Below are positions 51,601 through 63,200 of a stretch of 64,000 nt of DNA, in pieces. This stretch comes from Undaria pinnatifida (lineage: Eukaryota; Sar; Phaeophyceae; Laminariales; Alariaceae), in contig JABAKD010000029.1 in the NCBI GenBank assembly GCA_012845835.1, positions 3,989,500-4,053,499 of the forward strand. The letters are read 5' to 3'. Position 1 is the stretch's first letter; every line of letters starts with the position of its first letter. The notes under the pieces were generated by a model. It did not search any database. It was not told the DNA's origin and was given only the letters and a program-made list of their open reading frames with translations. The translations under genes and the position numbers were made by a program.

Positions 51601-54600
51601 CCTTGTCGCTTCTTGTCGCCCCTTTGATGGCACAGAGGAGCTTCGTACGGTGTCGTCAAGAGAAGGTTGTGCCAGGCCTGAACAATGTTTTCCAGGCCCA
51701 TGCCGAAAAAGCGAGCGGCCCTTGTCGCTTCTTGTCGCCCCTTTGATGGCACAGAGGAGCTTCGTACGGTGTCGTCAAGAGAAGGTTGTGCCAGGCCTGA
51801 ACAATGTTTTCCAGGCCCACCACTGAAAACAAGTTTTTTCCGTGAACAAGGGAGGAGTCCTTGTCGCCCATTCTTTTCCAGGGGCGAGGGGCGGGGCGGG
51901 GCGGGGGGCGGGGGGAGGGGGCGGTTGAAGAGAAGGGTGTGTCACGCCTGATTTTTTTTTCTCTCTTTCTTTTTTTTGGGGGGGGGCGTTTTATGCTCAA
52001 ATCAAGACGTTTTGTTTCAAACGCTAACACCAAGTTAGCTTTCAAGACCTTTTGGGACTTGAGAGGGACAAGTTGGCTACGGCTACGGTATCAACCATTG
52101 GAAGCAACGCGGGCTACGATAGAGGTGCGCGCCTGTTTTTTTTTTTCTGAGGTTTCCTCGATTCGGGTCGTAAGACCTCTCCCCAAAAAGTAATTAGGGA
52201 AAAAATGAAAATAAACCAGCTACCGGATGCAAAATGCCGTGGCCTAGGTACACGCACAACGAGAATCACGCCAAAAAAGTGGCGTATTTTTTCCGACGAT
52301 TTTGGGTTAAGGAGCCCCGTCATTCAGGAAAAAAAAATAGCCAAAAAAAGGGTATACCTCTATGGTAGCACGCGTCACCGTTCGTATCCGAAACGGCAAT
52401 AATACCAACAAGATGCACACCATGATCCCGCTCGTACTCCAGCGCACCGACGGGTGACGTTGGATAACGTCACACTCGGTTGTCGTGCCTTTTGATCGCC
52501 ATACCCCCGCTCCCAAAAGGCTGCAACGACGATAAACACACAACAGGTGAGGGGCTACATACTAAAAACCAGGAGCACAAACATGGCAAACCACGCGCAG
52601 CCGCAGCTTTGCAAAATGTGATGATCGAACACGTTTATCACCCAAACCTCACAGCTGACGTGCTTCACCGTCTTTTCGTAATAATTGTTGAAACACACAC
52701 ACCAGGTGAGGGACTACATCAAGGACCGGCTGGGGGGCGTGGGGCCTCGCTTCGTGGGTATCTTGGCCAATTCCGATCCCGCCGCCCGCAAGTACGCCGA
52801 TTGGACTCGCCGCGCCTGCACGAAGGACGGCATCCTCTACGAGGTCAGGGATAGGCTCTTCGCGTTTAAGCCTCGCCTTAAAACATACCTTATTGCGATT
52901 TTCCATAGAACGTGCACCTTGACCCTTTTTGCTAGTGAGAAAAAAAAACACCGCACTAATTCCAAGTAAAATGTCCCCAGAAATGTGTTTGCAGTTCTAA
53001 CGGAGTTAAATGTCTCGAGTTCGAGCCTAAATTGAGCCCCAACCAGCAGACTGTTCAGGGGCGGGGGGGGGGTCAGTTTGTGCATTGCCGTAGTCGCATG
53101 GCCGTAGACCTTTGCATCCCTGCTATGTCGGGACGGAGCACGTCGGGTTTTCACCAACATTGCTTGCACCAAGCGCTAAGCGCCGTGAGGTGTTGGGCGA
53201 GTCGCATGAACTGTATCCTTCCAAAAACCTCTCGTAAGACGGACTTCGACACTTTGCGCCTACTTTTTTGCTTATGGATGGCAGCGCCAATGAGTTACTT
53301 TGTTTTCTGGTGTGGCCGCTCCAGAGACAGCAATGGGTATTACTAAGCAAAATTGCCTCGTGGGTGCCTTACCATATTCACACTGCGTGATGCGATCGTT
53401 CCCCTCGTGCGGAGCTAGGGTTCTCCACCCCACACAACATGATCTAACTCGATAACCATCATGGTGATCGCCAAAAAAAAAAAACGGTACCCTGGTTGTC
53501 TACTCGTAGCTCACGCGGTGATTGGCATGTAAAGGAGGGGGGGGGGGCGTACTCATCTGTTGCTTGCCTTAATCATTTGACCATTGGCCATTGACCATGC
53601 ATCCCTTCCGAGACGGAGCACCGTTCCAACTCCTTATAAAGACACTTTTGAGCGCTCATTACGCTTCTTCCATATATTGCATAGAAACTGTTTGCTTATC
53701 CTATCCCCGTCCTGTTTCGCCGTCTGCGGCCACCATCTATCTCCTAGGATAGGGATCGTTTTAGCGCTACTCTCTACTCTACCAAACTCTTCCATGTCAC
53801 ATACGTCTAATTTCCTCATCTCCTCTAACGCATCCCGTTCCTCGCTGTATATTTCACATTCTCTTTCTCTTTAAGTCCTCCTCTCTATTGCTGTGCCACA
53901 CGGGCACATTATTGTAGCCACGTCCTCCTCCTCCCCACCACTGGTATATACCTTTCTTCTTTCTGGTAGGTCCAGGTCCCATACTCGAAATCCCAGTTTC
54001 AGCCTTTTTGCGCAGTCAATTGGGCCGGTAGGTCCAGGTCCATTACTCGAAATCTCAGTTTCAGCCTTTTCGCGTAATCCATTGGGCCGGTAGGTCCAGG
54101 TCCCATACTCGAAATTATAGTTTCAGCTTTTTCGCGTAGTCCATTGGGCCGGTAGGTCCAGGTCCCATACTCGAAATCCCAGTTTCAGCCTTTTTGCGTA
54201 GTCCATTGGGCCGGTAGGTCCAGGTCCATTACTCGAAATCTCAGTTTCAGCCTTTTCGCGTAATCCATTGGGCCGGTAGGTCCAGGTCCCATACTCGAAA
54301 TCCCAGTTTCAGCTTTTTCGCGTAGTCCATTGGGCCGGTAGGTCCAGGTCCCATACTCGAAATCCCAGTTTCAGCTTTTTCGCGTAGTCCATTGGGCCGG
54401 TAGGTCCAGGTCCCATACTCGAAATTATAGTTTCAGCTTTTTCGCGTAGTCCATTGGGCCGGTAGGTCCGGGTCCCATACTCGAAATTATAGTTTCAGCT
54501 TTTTCGCGTAGTCCATTGGGCCGGTAGGTCCAGGTCCCATACTCGGAATCCCAGTTTCAGCTTTTTCGCGTAGTCCATTGGGCCGGTAGGTCCGGGTCCC

Positions 54601-57600
54601 ATACTCGAAATTATAGTTTCAGCTTTTTCGCGTAGTCCATTGGGCCGGTAGGTCCAGGTCCCATACTCGAAATCCCAGTTTCAGCATTTTCGCGTAGTCC
54701 ATTGGGCCGGTAGGTCCAGGTCCCATATTCGAAATCCCAGTTTCAGCATTTTCGCGTGGTCCATTGGGCCGGTAGGTCCAGGTCCCATACTCGAAATCCC
54801 TGTTTCAGCCTTTTCGCGTAGTCAATCGGGCCGGTAGGTCCAGGTCCCATATTCGAAATCCCAGTTTCAGCTTCTTCGCGTAGTCCGTTGGGCCGGTACG
54901 TCCAGGTCCCACACTCGAAATCCCAGTTCCAGCTTTTTCGCGTAGTCCATTGGGCCGGTAGGTCCAGGTCCCATACTCGAAATCCCCGTTTCAGCTTTTT
55001 CGCGTAGTCCATTGGGCCGTGCAGATACGTTTTCATTCCAATATCTTCCCTCAACCCCCCGTATATTTCTAAGTGCCTCTCCTCTTTCACATTTATTCTT
55101 AGCGCTAGCCTTCCGCTTTATGTTATTATTTCCTTTACTTCTGTCTTATACCCGCCAAACTTCTCTGCAGACAGTACCTCTTCTTGGTCTCCCCCTAAAT
55201 CCTTCCATATTTACTCGACTATGTTATCCCATCTTCCAGCTCGCCCTTTTGTTATTTTCTCCCATACAGCCCTATCAACTATGGCTGGCAACCTCTTTTC
55301 TGCCATATTGTGTACTTTGTACTGCCATTTCAACTTCCTCACGTCTGTATTTGCTTTAAGTGAGTACATTCCTAGTTCTGATCTTAATACTGTATTGCTC
55401 ATCATACTTGAGCATCCTAGTTATTTTTAGCTGCTGTCATCTGTACTGTTTCCAGCTGTTTTACGAGTTTCGCGTTTCCTTCCCATGCTTTTTCCTTCCC
55501 ATGCTTCTCCTGCATACTCTAACTTTGGTGCAATCACATAAATCAGAATACTTATTTCAATCCTAGTGTCAAGGTGCGGGTCTGTTGGGATCGCATCCAT
55601 CTTGCCTACTTGTGATTTACCCTTTTCTATTCCTTTCGCTGTTTGTGCATCATGAGAGCAGTCCTATGAGATAGATCTCTACGCCAAGGTACGTATACTG
55701 GTCTACGATCGATAGTTCATCTTCTCCCCACTTCCATTTGAAATTTACCGGGTTCACCTTGTCTTCGGCATGTAGAGGGGGGGGGGTTATGTTAGTTTTT
55801 TTCGCAACGCAGCGCACTCTGGTTTTTTTCAGTAGGCCCTTCACGAAGGAACGGAATCCGCTACGAGGTACCAGCTAAGGGGTAGACCTTTGCATTTAGG
55901 GCTCACCTTGAAACATGCCTTATTGCGATTTTCTTAAGGGGTGCCTGTATTTAGCCTTAACCGGCAGTCTGTTCAGGGGCGGGGGGGCGGGGGGGGGGGG
56001 GTCGTGTTAGTTGTCAGTTGATATCGTAGCGCGGCACACTCTTTGGTTTTGTTTCCCTGTAGGATTCAGGGAGTTGCACATGTTTGGTAGGCGTTTCGCC
56101 GATACGGTGATATCGGTTTTGGTATCGCAGATAATGTACCCCACACTGCACGGTGCACTCCTCTATCTCCTCCCTAATATGTATCGACAAACTGTAACGT
56201 CTTCCCTCCACCTTGAGTCAGCCCCACCCCCGTCACCGACATGCCTTCTGGGTTATGGCTTTCGGCTTATCCATCTCGCCGTGCTGTGAAATATCAAACA
56301 TATTGGTGATAGGGGATCAGGAGTGAGGCGGTGGGGGGTAGGGGATGAAGAGTGAGGGACGAGGAGTTCAGAGTGAGTGAGGCGTACGACGTCAGGGGTG
56401 GGGGGTCAGAGGGACTCGAGCTAATTGCAGCGCGGCCGGGCTAAAAAAACACCCTGCAGGGCGTTGAGTCTGTTTAGTCGAGGCTGGCCTTTTGGCCGCT
56501 CCTGTTTTTTTTTTTTTTTTTTTCGGCGATAAAAACGGCACCAGAAAACACGCTGTTTCGCCCCGCGTACGTTGTAGGTTCGGGAGTGCGACCCTGAAGA
56601 GCTGGAGGAGAAGCTGGAGGAATGCAACGATGACCCGGAGGTGCACGGTAAGCCTTACCTTCACCCCTTGAAAGCCCCCAAAAAATCTCTCTAGACTAAT
56701 TCCCAGTGATTTGTCCCCAACAAACGGGTTGCCAGCGGTGTAGGCGTTAACACTTCTAGGAAAGCACCCCATGTGTTGCGTTCTAAATGCCTGAAAAATG
56801 GTGTGGAATAAGCTTTTTTTTAGTAGAAAAAGTGGTTGAACCCGTTAAGGAGAGAAAGAGCAAGATAGAAACCTACCCTTCGGCTTGAAAATACTTGAAA
56901 ATAGTGTGTAGTACGTTTTTGTTAGTTCCAAAAAGGTTAAATCCCGTTAGGAGCAGCAGGAGAGAACCCGTCGCTTCTGCTTCAAAATAATTTCGAGAAT
57001 ATTTGTGGAATACGTGTTTTTTTAGTTACAAAGGTTGAAGCCCTTTAGGAGAGAGAACCAGATGAGAAGCCCACGCACCGGCTTGAAAATACTTGAAAAA
57101 ACTTGTTATGGAAAACGTTGTTGGATTCTAGAAATGTTAGCTCCTTTCAAGGGGGAAACACCACGGTTCGGGGTCAAAGCACTAGGAGAGAAAACCCACG
57201 CTTCGGCTTGAACGTGGTCCGGAGTTTGCGTGGAATGAATTTTACAAGTCTGAAAAAGGTGACTCATCTCCGTTAGACCCTATTAGAACCGTACAAAACG
57301 CTTCGCACTATTTCCATTGTATGTAGTTTGTACTCCAAAAGGTGGGCGCAGTTCTATCACGGGGGACCCTAGTAGATAGGACCTACGGTGGACACAAAAA
57401 CCTATATATTCATATATTTTTGCTAAATATTGGGTCCTATTTACTATCGTCCTCCGTAATGGGTGCGTCAAGGGGAACAAACACGATTCGTGATGAAAAC
57501 ACTAGGAGAAAAACCCACGCTTCGGCTTCTAAAATCTTTGGAGATGTGTGAGAAGTGTTTACCATTCTAGTGTGCATGAGGTTGGCTCAGCTACGGGCGA

Positions 57601-60223
57601 AGGCCACGATTCGGGTTGAAAGCACCATTACAGGGGAGAACACACGCTTCGACTTCAAAATCCCTTTGGAAGGTTGTGTGGAATACGTTTGAACACTTCT
57701 ATAAAGGTTGGCTCTTAATTGATACAGGAGAGAAGCCACGCTTCGGGTTCTAAGCACGACTTGGAATTGTAGCAGAATTTTTGCATTTTTGGTGTGTATG
57801 TGTGCGAACGCCTTTACTACAGCGCCTACGTTGTTTCTGGCTTCAAAGTACTTGTAGTGTATATGGGATATTTTTTGACAGCTCTGACATGGTTAGCCGT
57901 TTCATTTTTTTTTTCAGGGGTTTTCGTTGGTCATGATGGCGTTTCATTGGTCATGATGGCTTTTCATTGGTCATCATCCGGCCCATGGGTCGGGTCAGGA
58001 GGCTTTTCGAAACCTCGCTGGTCGCGTCGGGTCGGTCAAGAGACACTCGAACTCTCATGGGTTGGGTTGGGTCGGGTCGGGTCGGGTTGGGTCGAGTGTG
58101 GTCGGGTCACGAGATGGTACGAGATAATGAAACGGTTATCATAATCTCACGGGTCGGGTCGGGTCACCCTGTCCTGATCCGACCCGCGAGAAGCGACGCG
58201 ACGCGTGTGAAAAAAGCCCTGTTTTTTTTTTTGGAATCGGTGTGGATTCGAAACGTGGTGTGATAGAGATAGGATCTATTAATAGCAGTTTTTGGCCTTA
58301 ACGCTTTCTGAATGACGGGACTCCTTAATCCGTTCACAGCTAGTAACTCGTTTTTGGGGACTAATAGCTTGGAATTAGTATGGGGAGGGATTTTGGGGCT
58401 TCAAAAGGGGGTTTACCCGTCTAAAAAGGGGGTTATAAACCGGGTAATAAACCCTCAAAAAAGGGTGAAAACCCTGTGAAAGTATAAATTGGAATTAGAA
58501 TGGGGAGGGGTTTGGGGACTCCAAAAGGGTTATCACCCCGCTAAAAGGGGGGTTAAGAGGGGTTATGAACCGGCATATACTAGAAGGGTTATAACCGTTT
58601 TGTAGCCCTTTTGGGGGCCCATGTATAGCGACCGAAAAACGACGAGTATTGCGATATTTTCAAGCGTCTACGTTGTGGTATGCTGTTGATAGGGTGAGAG
58701 AAAGTTTGGGTGAGACAGCCGATCCCTGTCCGGTAGCAATATGAGAGTCCAGAAAAACAGTCAAGTATGGGTAGGACCATACACAGGCTGGGGGCAGGAG
58801 GCCTCGTCTAATCGAAATTGCTCCCTTTAAATGATTGGTGTCGTAGGCGCACAATAATTAATTTAACAATTATCTCGGAAGCAACGAAATTTGCAGCGAT
58901 CGAAAGGCACAGAGGTGGGTCCTTGAATTTGATCCAATATGACTTTGTAGAAAGAGTGTCCACCCCCTGTCATCGCGCTGTTCCAACAAACCCAAAGCCA
59001 GGGAGCAGAGGTTGTTGGAGAAATGCTGACCGCCCCACCAAGTAGAGTGAGCGCGCTGCCGTACGCACGGGTAGGATCGTGCTGCAGCGCGACCCGTACC
59101 GTGCGAGTCTTTTTGCATTGTTGTCGTTTCGGCACGATTTTTTTATCAGAGCGAAACAGCAGTGACCGGTGATGTATTCGCCATTTTCGACGTCGTTCGT
59201 CAAGTTTTTCGTCTGAAGTCTGAAAGGGGGTCATTCTTAACCCAAAAACCGCCGGAATTGCAGTCTTTTTTTTTTGGAAACACGTTTCGTTGTATACCTG
59301 TTGACCAGCAGTGGCCGATGATGTATTCGTCATTTTCGTCATCGTTCGTCGAATTTTCCATCTGAAGTGTGAAAGAGGCCACTCTTATAACCCGAAACTG
59401 TCGGAATTTTATTCATTTTTTTTTTTGGCAATACGTTTTGTTTGTATACCTATTGATAGGTCATTGGGTTTTTGGTCGGGGAAAACTATCGCCTGGAACG
59501 TTAAAATATTTTCTTCGAAAAAATCGGTTACCTTTCTTTGAAAAATCGGGTAATCTTCGAAAAATGTATCTTTTTTTGGGTGGGGGGTGTAGAGCTCCTC
59601 AAGACATGCCCTACGATGGAGGTGCGCCATTTGTCTTCTAAGGGTGGATGCTATAGGAGCTCTGTTAATAAACCTCATTCGCAGACGTATTTTTGACTTA
59701 TGCTGAGAGTGCAACCCGGCGCACAAAACAAGAAAAAAAAAAATTGATAGCGAGTCAACACGACAACATTCCAACAGACGTGGGTGAGGAACGACGCCTC
59801 GTCATCCAGAAACGAAGAAGCCAAAAACGGTACCAGGGTAGACTTTATTACGTCTATCGTAGCACGCGCCTCAGAAATAAGCCCCCGTCCTTCAGAAACG
59901 AAAAGCCAAAAAACGGTATACCCTTATTACGTCTATCGTAGCACGCGCCTCAGAAAGAAGCCCCCGTCACTCAGAAACGAAAAAGCCAAGAAACGGTATA
60001 CCTTATTACGTCGTAGCAAGCGCCTCAAGTGGAAGGACCCTCGCAGAAAAAGAAAAGATGGTACACCTCTGGCCTACGTACCATGGGTCGTTTCTATTTT
60101 TTTAGCTCTGACAGAGTTAACTAACGTGGGAAAGGAGAAGCACAATCACGTATCGGTTTCAAAGAGCTTGGAATCACATTACTCGTAGGATTGCAGAGGT
60201 GTGTGCGTGTTTGCGTATGTGTG

Positions 60224-60254
<31 letters not shown>

Positions 60255-63200
60255 GTTCATGTGTTTTGTCGACGTGTTTGTTTTGCGTGTTTTGTATGTT
60301 TGTGTGGGCTCCTATGCGTGTGCTGGATGTGTTTCGCGTGTGTGGCGCGCGATCGTGCGTACGTGCGTTTGTTTTGTGTGTGGCTGTGTGTTGGTGTGCC
60401 TTGTGTGCGTGTGTGCGTTTTGTCCGCGTTGTACGCGTGCGCTTGCGTGGGTCCGGGCCACCTTGACCTGTGTTGGCGTCCAATCCGAACGATGCACTCT
60501 TTCGTGTTGCACGCCGGCGGGGGATCGGGCTTCGACGAACCCGCGCAGGCGTGATGATCTACTACCCCGTGTTCGGAGCATTTCCTTCCTTCTACGGCGG
60601 CAGCATGGACGACTATCTTAGGGATACGGTCTCGTTAAGGAAGGACGTCGAGGGGCTGTGTAACACTTACCGGAGGAACTTGTACCACAACGTCAGGTGC
60701 GCCGTGTGCCCCCCCCCCCCCCCCCCCCCCCGCCCGTTTCGCATCCCCGTTTCGCATCCCTAAGCATGGACTAGCCCCCCCCCATACGCCCCCTTGTCCC
60801 TTCCTGAGCATGGAAACCCATCTCTCTTTCTTTTCCCCGTCCCTGATTACTGAAACCCCTCCGCACCCCCCCCCGGTGTCGTGGTTGGTCAGCACGGTGT
60901 ACCTCCGATTCCGATACTTGGTGTGGGTTCGAATAGCGAACACACCCTATTTCTTGAATTCAGTCATTGGTAAACGACTGCACTACGCCTGACAGTGCAC
61001 GAAAATCGCGTGGTGTTGCCTTTCTTTTGTGTGCCGTAATGCGACGCTTTTCGCTGCTTCTTTTTCTTCGGCGGCCTCGTCAAGACTTGGCGTATGGTGT
61101 TTCTTGAATTATCTCCTTCGTAAAATGACTGCACTTCTCCTCCTGACAGTGCTAAAAAATCGTTGGTGTTTTTGCGAAGTTGAATGTTCTAAATCCTGCG
61201 AGGCCATCGAAGAAAAATAAGAAAAGAAGAAAGAACTGTATTACGGCACGGAATAAATAATGAGCTTCACATGTATGTTTTTCTCGGCTTGAGCTATAGG
61301 AGGCAGTTCGTTTGAACATGTTTGAAAGCAAGAAAGCCGTGTCCGCCTGAGAATAATTGCCCGTACGTATCAATCAGATACCTAATAACACGTTAGATGA
61401 GTGACCTACTACTCTCTGTAGTTTACAGTATAACTTGTTGGGGGTATGAAAACACTCTGTTTTTCGGGTTTTCTTACAATCAAATGGCAGTGCGAACCCA
61501 GACTGATGGAGACCGAAGAAGATTTTACACTCCGAAATTGTAAGGCCCTTCGGGGTACGTGTGTTGTTTGGTGCGGTGCAGCCTGGTACAGCTTTACCGA
61601 ACAGCACATCGCGCCGCACGGTTTACCAGGTAGCACTTTAACGAAAGCAACTGAGTAAAATCGACACACGACGCGTGTGAAAATACGTGGAAGTGTGGCT
61701 AGCTTAATCTTTATTTTTCCCCATCCGCCGGAGGATAAAAAAAAAAAAAGGAGAGAGATTGCACCGCCCCGCACCGCACTGTACGGTTCCCAGAAATATT
61801 GAAACGCACGGTTTTAGTTCGTATTTTTTTATTTTTCTGGTCTGGCTTGTTTTGTTGTGTTTTCGTACCCGGTATGCTATCCTTTCACTTGCCTTACTTT
61901 GATCATTTGCGATTGTTTCTGGCTTTCTCAGTTTCAGTCTGTGGCCACATAATTCATATCTCGCTCAGGATGAAGAATCAGCACGGACACTGGGTGTACT
62001 GATGTCGTTGGGTAGAAACAACGGCTTATGGTGAAGACAGCAAACACCATACCTCGCCGCACCGCCCCGTACGATTCAAAGCAATTAAACCCGCTGCACC
62101 GAATCAGTGACGGTCGACTTTAACTGAAAATGTTATTGATAGTCTTCAGGGAGGCCATAGGTAGCGCGTTTACAACCAAGTAATTTGGTACGAGGCGGAT
62201 GACGTACGGTGCGGTGTGGTGTTTGACCTCGTTTTGACGAGCTACCAGGTACAAAATGCACTACTGTACGAATTCAAACCGCACCGCACCGCGCCGCACC
62301 GGCAGGGAAAAGCTGCAAATACGAAAACGGCATTGAGGTTCGGTTCTACTACGTAAAAACCGTGGAGAGTTGAAAAGTTGTTCGAAAAATCTCTGTTTTT
62401 TTTTTGTCCTGCTTGCGCATGTCTTAGGCCTACATTCCGACGGAATTAGGCTCGCCCTTAAAAAAAAACGCCTTACGCGAACTGAGACTGATACATCTCT
62501 GAGAAACGTGTCGAATGAGACTGATATGGAACCATCTGACGTGGATGTGAGAACCGAGACAGAGGCGGGAATGAAACGAAGCTGACAGTAATCGGACGGA
62601 TTGTAAAGCGCCTGATAGGTGAGAGTGATAGTCGGCGGATTCAGACTGGCAAACAAGACCGACAGGTAAAAGCCACAAACAAATGAGCGTGAGAAACTAT
62701 ACTGGATCAGTGAGGCCGATAACAAAAACGAGAGTCTTGAGACATGAAAACTTGATAACCAAATCTTAGAAACGAGTCTGAGAAAAGAGCCTGCAGTAAT
62801 CCCATCCCCGTTTTTTCTTTTTGTTGTCGGGCAATGCACATATATGAGTCATCCCACGCTGGCGGTGCAGCAGGTTGTAAGAATTTTCTGAGCTCCCAAC
62901 ATGAGGAACTGCAGCATATTCTAAGAATTTTCTGAGCTCCCAACATGAGGAACTGCAGCATATTCCAAGAATTTTCTGAGCTCCCATCATGAGGAACTGC
63001 AGCATATTCTAAGAATTTTCTGAGCTCCTGTCATGAGGAACTGCAGCATATTCTAAGCATTTTCTGAGCTCCCAACATGAGGAACTGCATCATATTCTAA
63101 GAAGTTTCTGAGCTCCTATCGTGAGGAGCTCCATCAATCTCTCACCCGAGACACGACATCGAACCTGCAACCGTTCGCCCCGCAAACCCACCAACAATCT

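Larger units (their letters stand above)
48639..52705. other. MTD1 intron 1
   Basis: CAG/CAC repeats (48745-48805), a GTACGTAGGCTTGGCG duplication (48855-48910), a dispersed element (49265-50337) with ~95-bp inverted ends on its right part, telomere-like words (51000-51135), a 119-bp duplication (51581-51818), a family A element (52106-52374) and a short copy of exon 2's start (52535-52561). No further exon recognised. Confidence 0.7.
52844..56577. other. MTD1 intron 2
   Basis: It holds a decayed family B MITE (about 52920-53005), a dispersed repeat (53090-53160) shared with 38.82 kb and 1.96 kb, a decayed LINE with its satellite (about 53530-55870), long G-runs (53535, 55980-56000) and GTGGGGG-rich DNA (56300-56400). 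No exon recognised. Confidence 0.7.
56751..60548. other. MTD1 intron 3
   Basis: A degenerate ~110-bp array (56800-57760; CCACGCTTCGGCTTGAAAAT, GTGTGGAATACGTTT), GGGTCGGGTC words (57985-58170), inverted family B copies (58326-58415, 58480-58545), a ~130-bp duplication (59150-59430), family A fragments (59590-60070) and a GT/T tract (60200-60450). No exon recognised. Confidence 0.7.

Noticed and set aside
53965..55020. Possible CRISPR array (62-bp regular repeats)
   Set aside because: The units are directly abutting with no unique spacers, the context is eukaryotic, and the unit derives from LINE coding sequence.
60187..60470. Cys/Val-rich ORFs near 60.2 kb
   Set aside because: They are translations of a GTGTGT and T-run tract in MTD1 intron 3.
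62877..63135. Possible CRISPR-like 44-bp repeat
   Set aside because: The whole 44-bp period is conserved, so there are no spacers; it is an intronic minisatellite.
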